Positions 5,590-6,965 of a stretch of 6,965 bases of DNA are shown here, in pieces. The DNA is taken from assembly GCA_943324575.2 (NCBI GenBank), contig CALPMD020000064.1:1-6965 (forward strand), given 5' to 3'. Numbering within the stretch: the stretch's first letter is position 1; every line of letters begins with the position of its first letter. The position numbers and the translations under genes were made by a program. The notes under the pieces are model-generated. The model was not told where the DNA came from and searched no databases. It saw only the letters and a list, made by a program, of their open reading frames with translations. This stretch comes from Akkermansia muciniphila. Its GTDB lineage: Bacteria; Verrucomicrobiota; Verrucomicrobiia; Verrucomicrobiales; Akkermansiaceae.

Positions 5590-6090
5590 TTAACGATCGA
5601 GGATCGAGTTCCAGTGTTCGACGTTGTCTTTTTGGGATTCAAAAAGAGCGGTGGTGTCTTCGTGGATGGTGATCGAGTTGATTTTGTCGCCCTTGGCGAT
5701 TTTGTTCACCACGTCTTGGCCGACGATGACTTCGCCAAAGACCGCGTGTTTACCGTCGAGGTGTGGGGTCGGGAGGTGGGTGATGAAAAACTGGCTGCCG
5801 TTGGTGTTAGGACCCGCATTGGCCATCGAGAAGATGCCGGGCTTTTCGTGTTTGAGCGAGCGGTCGATCTCGTCGGCGAACTTGTAGCCCGGGCCGCCGG
5901 AACCCGTGCCCGTTGGGTCGCCGCCTTGGATCATGAAATTGGCGATGACGCGGTGGAAGGAGATGCCGTCATAGTAACCGCGCTGTGCGAGGTTGAGGAA
6001 GTTGGCGGTCGTGACCGGGACTTGGGAAGCGAAGAGCCGGGCGTTGATGTCGCCGGCGGTGGTGTGAAGGGTAATCTTGATGTCGGACAT
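5590..6090 (-). CDS. Peptidyl-prolyl cis-trans isomerase, cyclophilin type
   Basis: Catalyses cis-trans isomerisation of proline peptide bonds and helps protein folding. The 166 residues have no signal peptide, so it is cytoplasmic. The cyclophilin core is complete: [20 protein letters not shown] (46-65) supplies catalytic R47 with F52, M53 and Q55; [17 protein letters not shown] (88-104) supplies A90, N91, Q100 and F102; [12 protein letters not shown] (110-121) supplies L111 and H115. The position equal to Trp121 of human cyclophilin A is His110, which should weaken cyclosporin binding. A C-terminal tail of about 24 residues ([20 protein letters not shown]...) extends past the core. No Shine-Dalgarno is seen at the ATG. 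It lies 37 bases after the eboE-like gene on the same strand, so is plausibly co-transcribed. It is not especially close to E. coli PpiB, so I give no symbol. Confidence 0.97.
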   Translation of the reverse strand: MSDIKITLHTTAGDINARLFASQVPVTTANFLNLAQRGYYDGISFHRVIANFMIQGGDPTGTGSGGPGYKFADEIDRSLKHEKPGIFSMANAGPNTNGSQFFITHLPTPHLDGKHAVFGEVIVGQDVVNKIAKGDKINSITIHEDTTALFESQKDNVEHWNSILDR

Positions 6091-6127
6091 GGCCGCTAGG
6101 AAATACGGATTTCAGGCTTTTGGCAAC

Positions 6128-6965
6128 TCATGCGTTCGCCAGCACCCATTCGTATTCCCCGGCGATTTGTTCCTCCACTGGTCGTTGCAGTCCCGTTGGC
6201 AGGACTCCCCACGTGTAGGTTTCGATCTCGTAGTGCTGGCAGGCATCTGGGTGAGCGCTCCGCCAGTCGAGTACTTCGCGCGTCTGGTTCCGGGTCGAGC
6301 GCAATGGCGCGGCGGGCTCGGCATCCAGCGGAATGTGGAAGTGCACCCGCATTTCCTCGAAATCCTGGGGATCAATGGATCCTTGTTCGACGGCACTGAA
6401 AAACTCGGGCAGATCGATCAGTCGCGTGATCTCGCCGTCTTTGGAGCGCAGCAGCACTTGATGGAAATAGACGGGTTCGTCGAACGAGCGGATTGCCGCG
6501 AGCGCCGCTGGATCACGCGGATCGAGCGAGAGTGCGCTGGAGAGATGGATCTTGGAGATTCGAATGCCAACTGCCGTTAGGGTGTCGAGCGCCAGTCGTG
6601 CCTCGTCGTATTCCAGCGCGAAGTGGCACGCATCGTAGTTCACCCCGATCCTGCGGCGGAGGATTTCCGTGTCAGGGGATGCCGCGTGCAGACGCTCGAA
6701 AAACGCCAGCGTTTCCGCTGTGTTTTCGAAGTGGCCCAGAGGCTCGGGCTCCAAACCTAGATGCAAATCCAAGCCGGTCTCCTCGGCCAAGGACTCCAGC
6801 CACTCAGCTAGCTCGATTAGATTTTGCAAAATCAGCGATTCGTCCGCCGCGAAGGTCTTGTGCGATCCAGGCAGCGTCGAGACCGACGCGCCCGTGCCAG
6901 GGCGGGCGATGGCCGCCAGAATCCGGAAAAGGTCCTGGGTGTAGTCGAGCCGCGCTCGTTCGGTC
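6128..6965 (-). CDS. eboE: EboE-like TIM-barrel protein (xylose isomerase-like), 5' end outside window
   Basis: The frame is open to the right edge, so the gene starts outside; 278 residues are visible, roughly the C-terminal two thirds or more. The visible N-terminus reads ...YTQDLFRILAAI...SVSTLPGSHK. Then come LHLGLEPEPLG (Glu72 in visible numbering), RIGVNYDACHFALEY (Asp111, His114), SKIHLSSAL (His140), RVHFHIPL (His208, His210) and YEIETYTWGVLP (Glu246, Glu248). These are the usual places for metal and catalytic residues in the AP-endonuclease/xylose-isomerase TIM-barrel fold. The motifs LEPEP, YDxCH, SSAL and ETYTW match what I recall of EboE, a protein of the ebo metabolite-traffic cluster known from cyanobacterial scytonemin loci and also present in other phyla. 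Other ebo genes would lie beyond the right edge, so the cluster cannot be confirmed here. The reaction is unknown. Confidence 0.85.
   Translation of the reverse strand, partial: TERARLDYTQDLFRILAAIARPGTGASVSTLPGSHKTFAADESLILQNLIELAEWLESLAEETGLDLHLGLEPEPLGHFENTAETLAFFERLHAASPDTEILRRRIGVNYDACHFALEYDEARLALDTLTAVGIRISKIHLSSALSLDPRDPAALAAIRSFDEPVYFHQVLLRSKDGEITRLIDLPEFFSAVEQGSIDPQDFEEMRVHFHIPLDAEPAAPLRSTRNQTREVLDWRSAHPDACQHYEIETYTWGVLPTGLQRPVEEQIAGEYEWVLANA

Noticed and set aside
5548..6580. Plus-strand open frames of 183 and 167 codons opposite the cyclophilin and EboE genes
   Set aside because: They are antisense to genes with clear motifs, and their translations are low-complexity V/G/D/R mixtures.
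6827..6829. TTG as the start of the TIM-barrel gene
   Set aside because: The frame stays open for 45 more codons to the window edge, with family-like sequence (STLPGSHK), so the start is outside.
1..6965. Mobile elements, CRISPR arrays, phage genes, tRNA or rRNA genes
   Set aside because: I saw no transposase, integrase, spaced direct repeats, cloverleaf or rRNA-like sequence on either strand.

Overview
The window carries nine protein-coding genes, two of them cut by the window edges. It has no RNA gene, CRISPR array, transposase or integrase that I can see. Everything looks like chromosomal housekeeping or near-housekeeping DNA of a moderately GC-rich Gram-negative-type bacterium. The mix fits a member of the Verrucomicrobiota/PVC group best: a non-discriminating type AspRS, a bacterial SET-domain protein with a post-SET zinc motif, an EboE-type TIM barrel, and coiled-coil tail-anchored proteins of no known family. 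This placement is inference from gene content and was not tested by any search.

Layout. Positions 1-1788 (+) hold aspS, lacking only about four N-terminal codons. An 87-bp convergent gap with nested inverted repeats (1801-1868) follows. Then comes cysE (serine acetyltransferase, minus strand, 1876-2739). It is divergent from an Rrf2-family regulator (plus strand, 2738-3151), and the two start codons share two bases in one CATG. A 119-bp gap ends in a 19-bp inverted repeat abutting the next start. It is followed by two closely spaced genes (3271-3903 and 3923-4246, +), each encoding a coiled coil with one C-terminal membrane segment. These converge on a minus-strand series, read from the right edge leftwards: an eboE-like TIM-barrel gene (5' end outside the window), a cytoplasmic cyclophilin, a strong 12-bp-stem hairpin, a secreted protein of unknown function, and a SET-domain lysine methyltransferase.

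How the parts work together. The most coherent unit is cysE plus the Rrf2 gene. The regulator has no cysteine, so it cannot be an IscR-type Fe-S sensor with Cys ligands. Its C-terminus, MFYI, matches from memory the CysK-binding tail of Bacillus CymR. CysE itself also ends in isoleucine (YHI), the residue that inserts into the CysK active site. This predicts a cysteine-sensing circuit in which enzyme and repressor compete for the same CysK pocket. A candidate cysE promoter, with a small inverted repeat on its -10 element, lies inside the regulator's own coding sequence.

The AspRS carries both residues (His and Gly) associated with the non-discriminating, tRNA-Asn-mischarging form, so a GatCAB amidotransferase is expected elsewhere in the genome. 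The two coiled-coil membrane proteins and the secreted protein are the least explained parts of the window.
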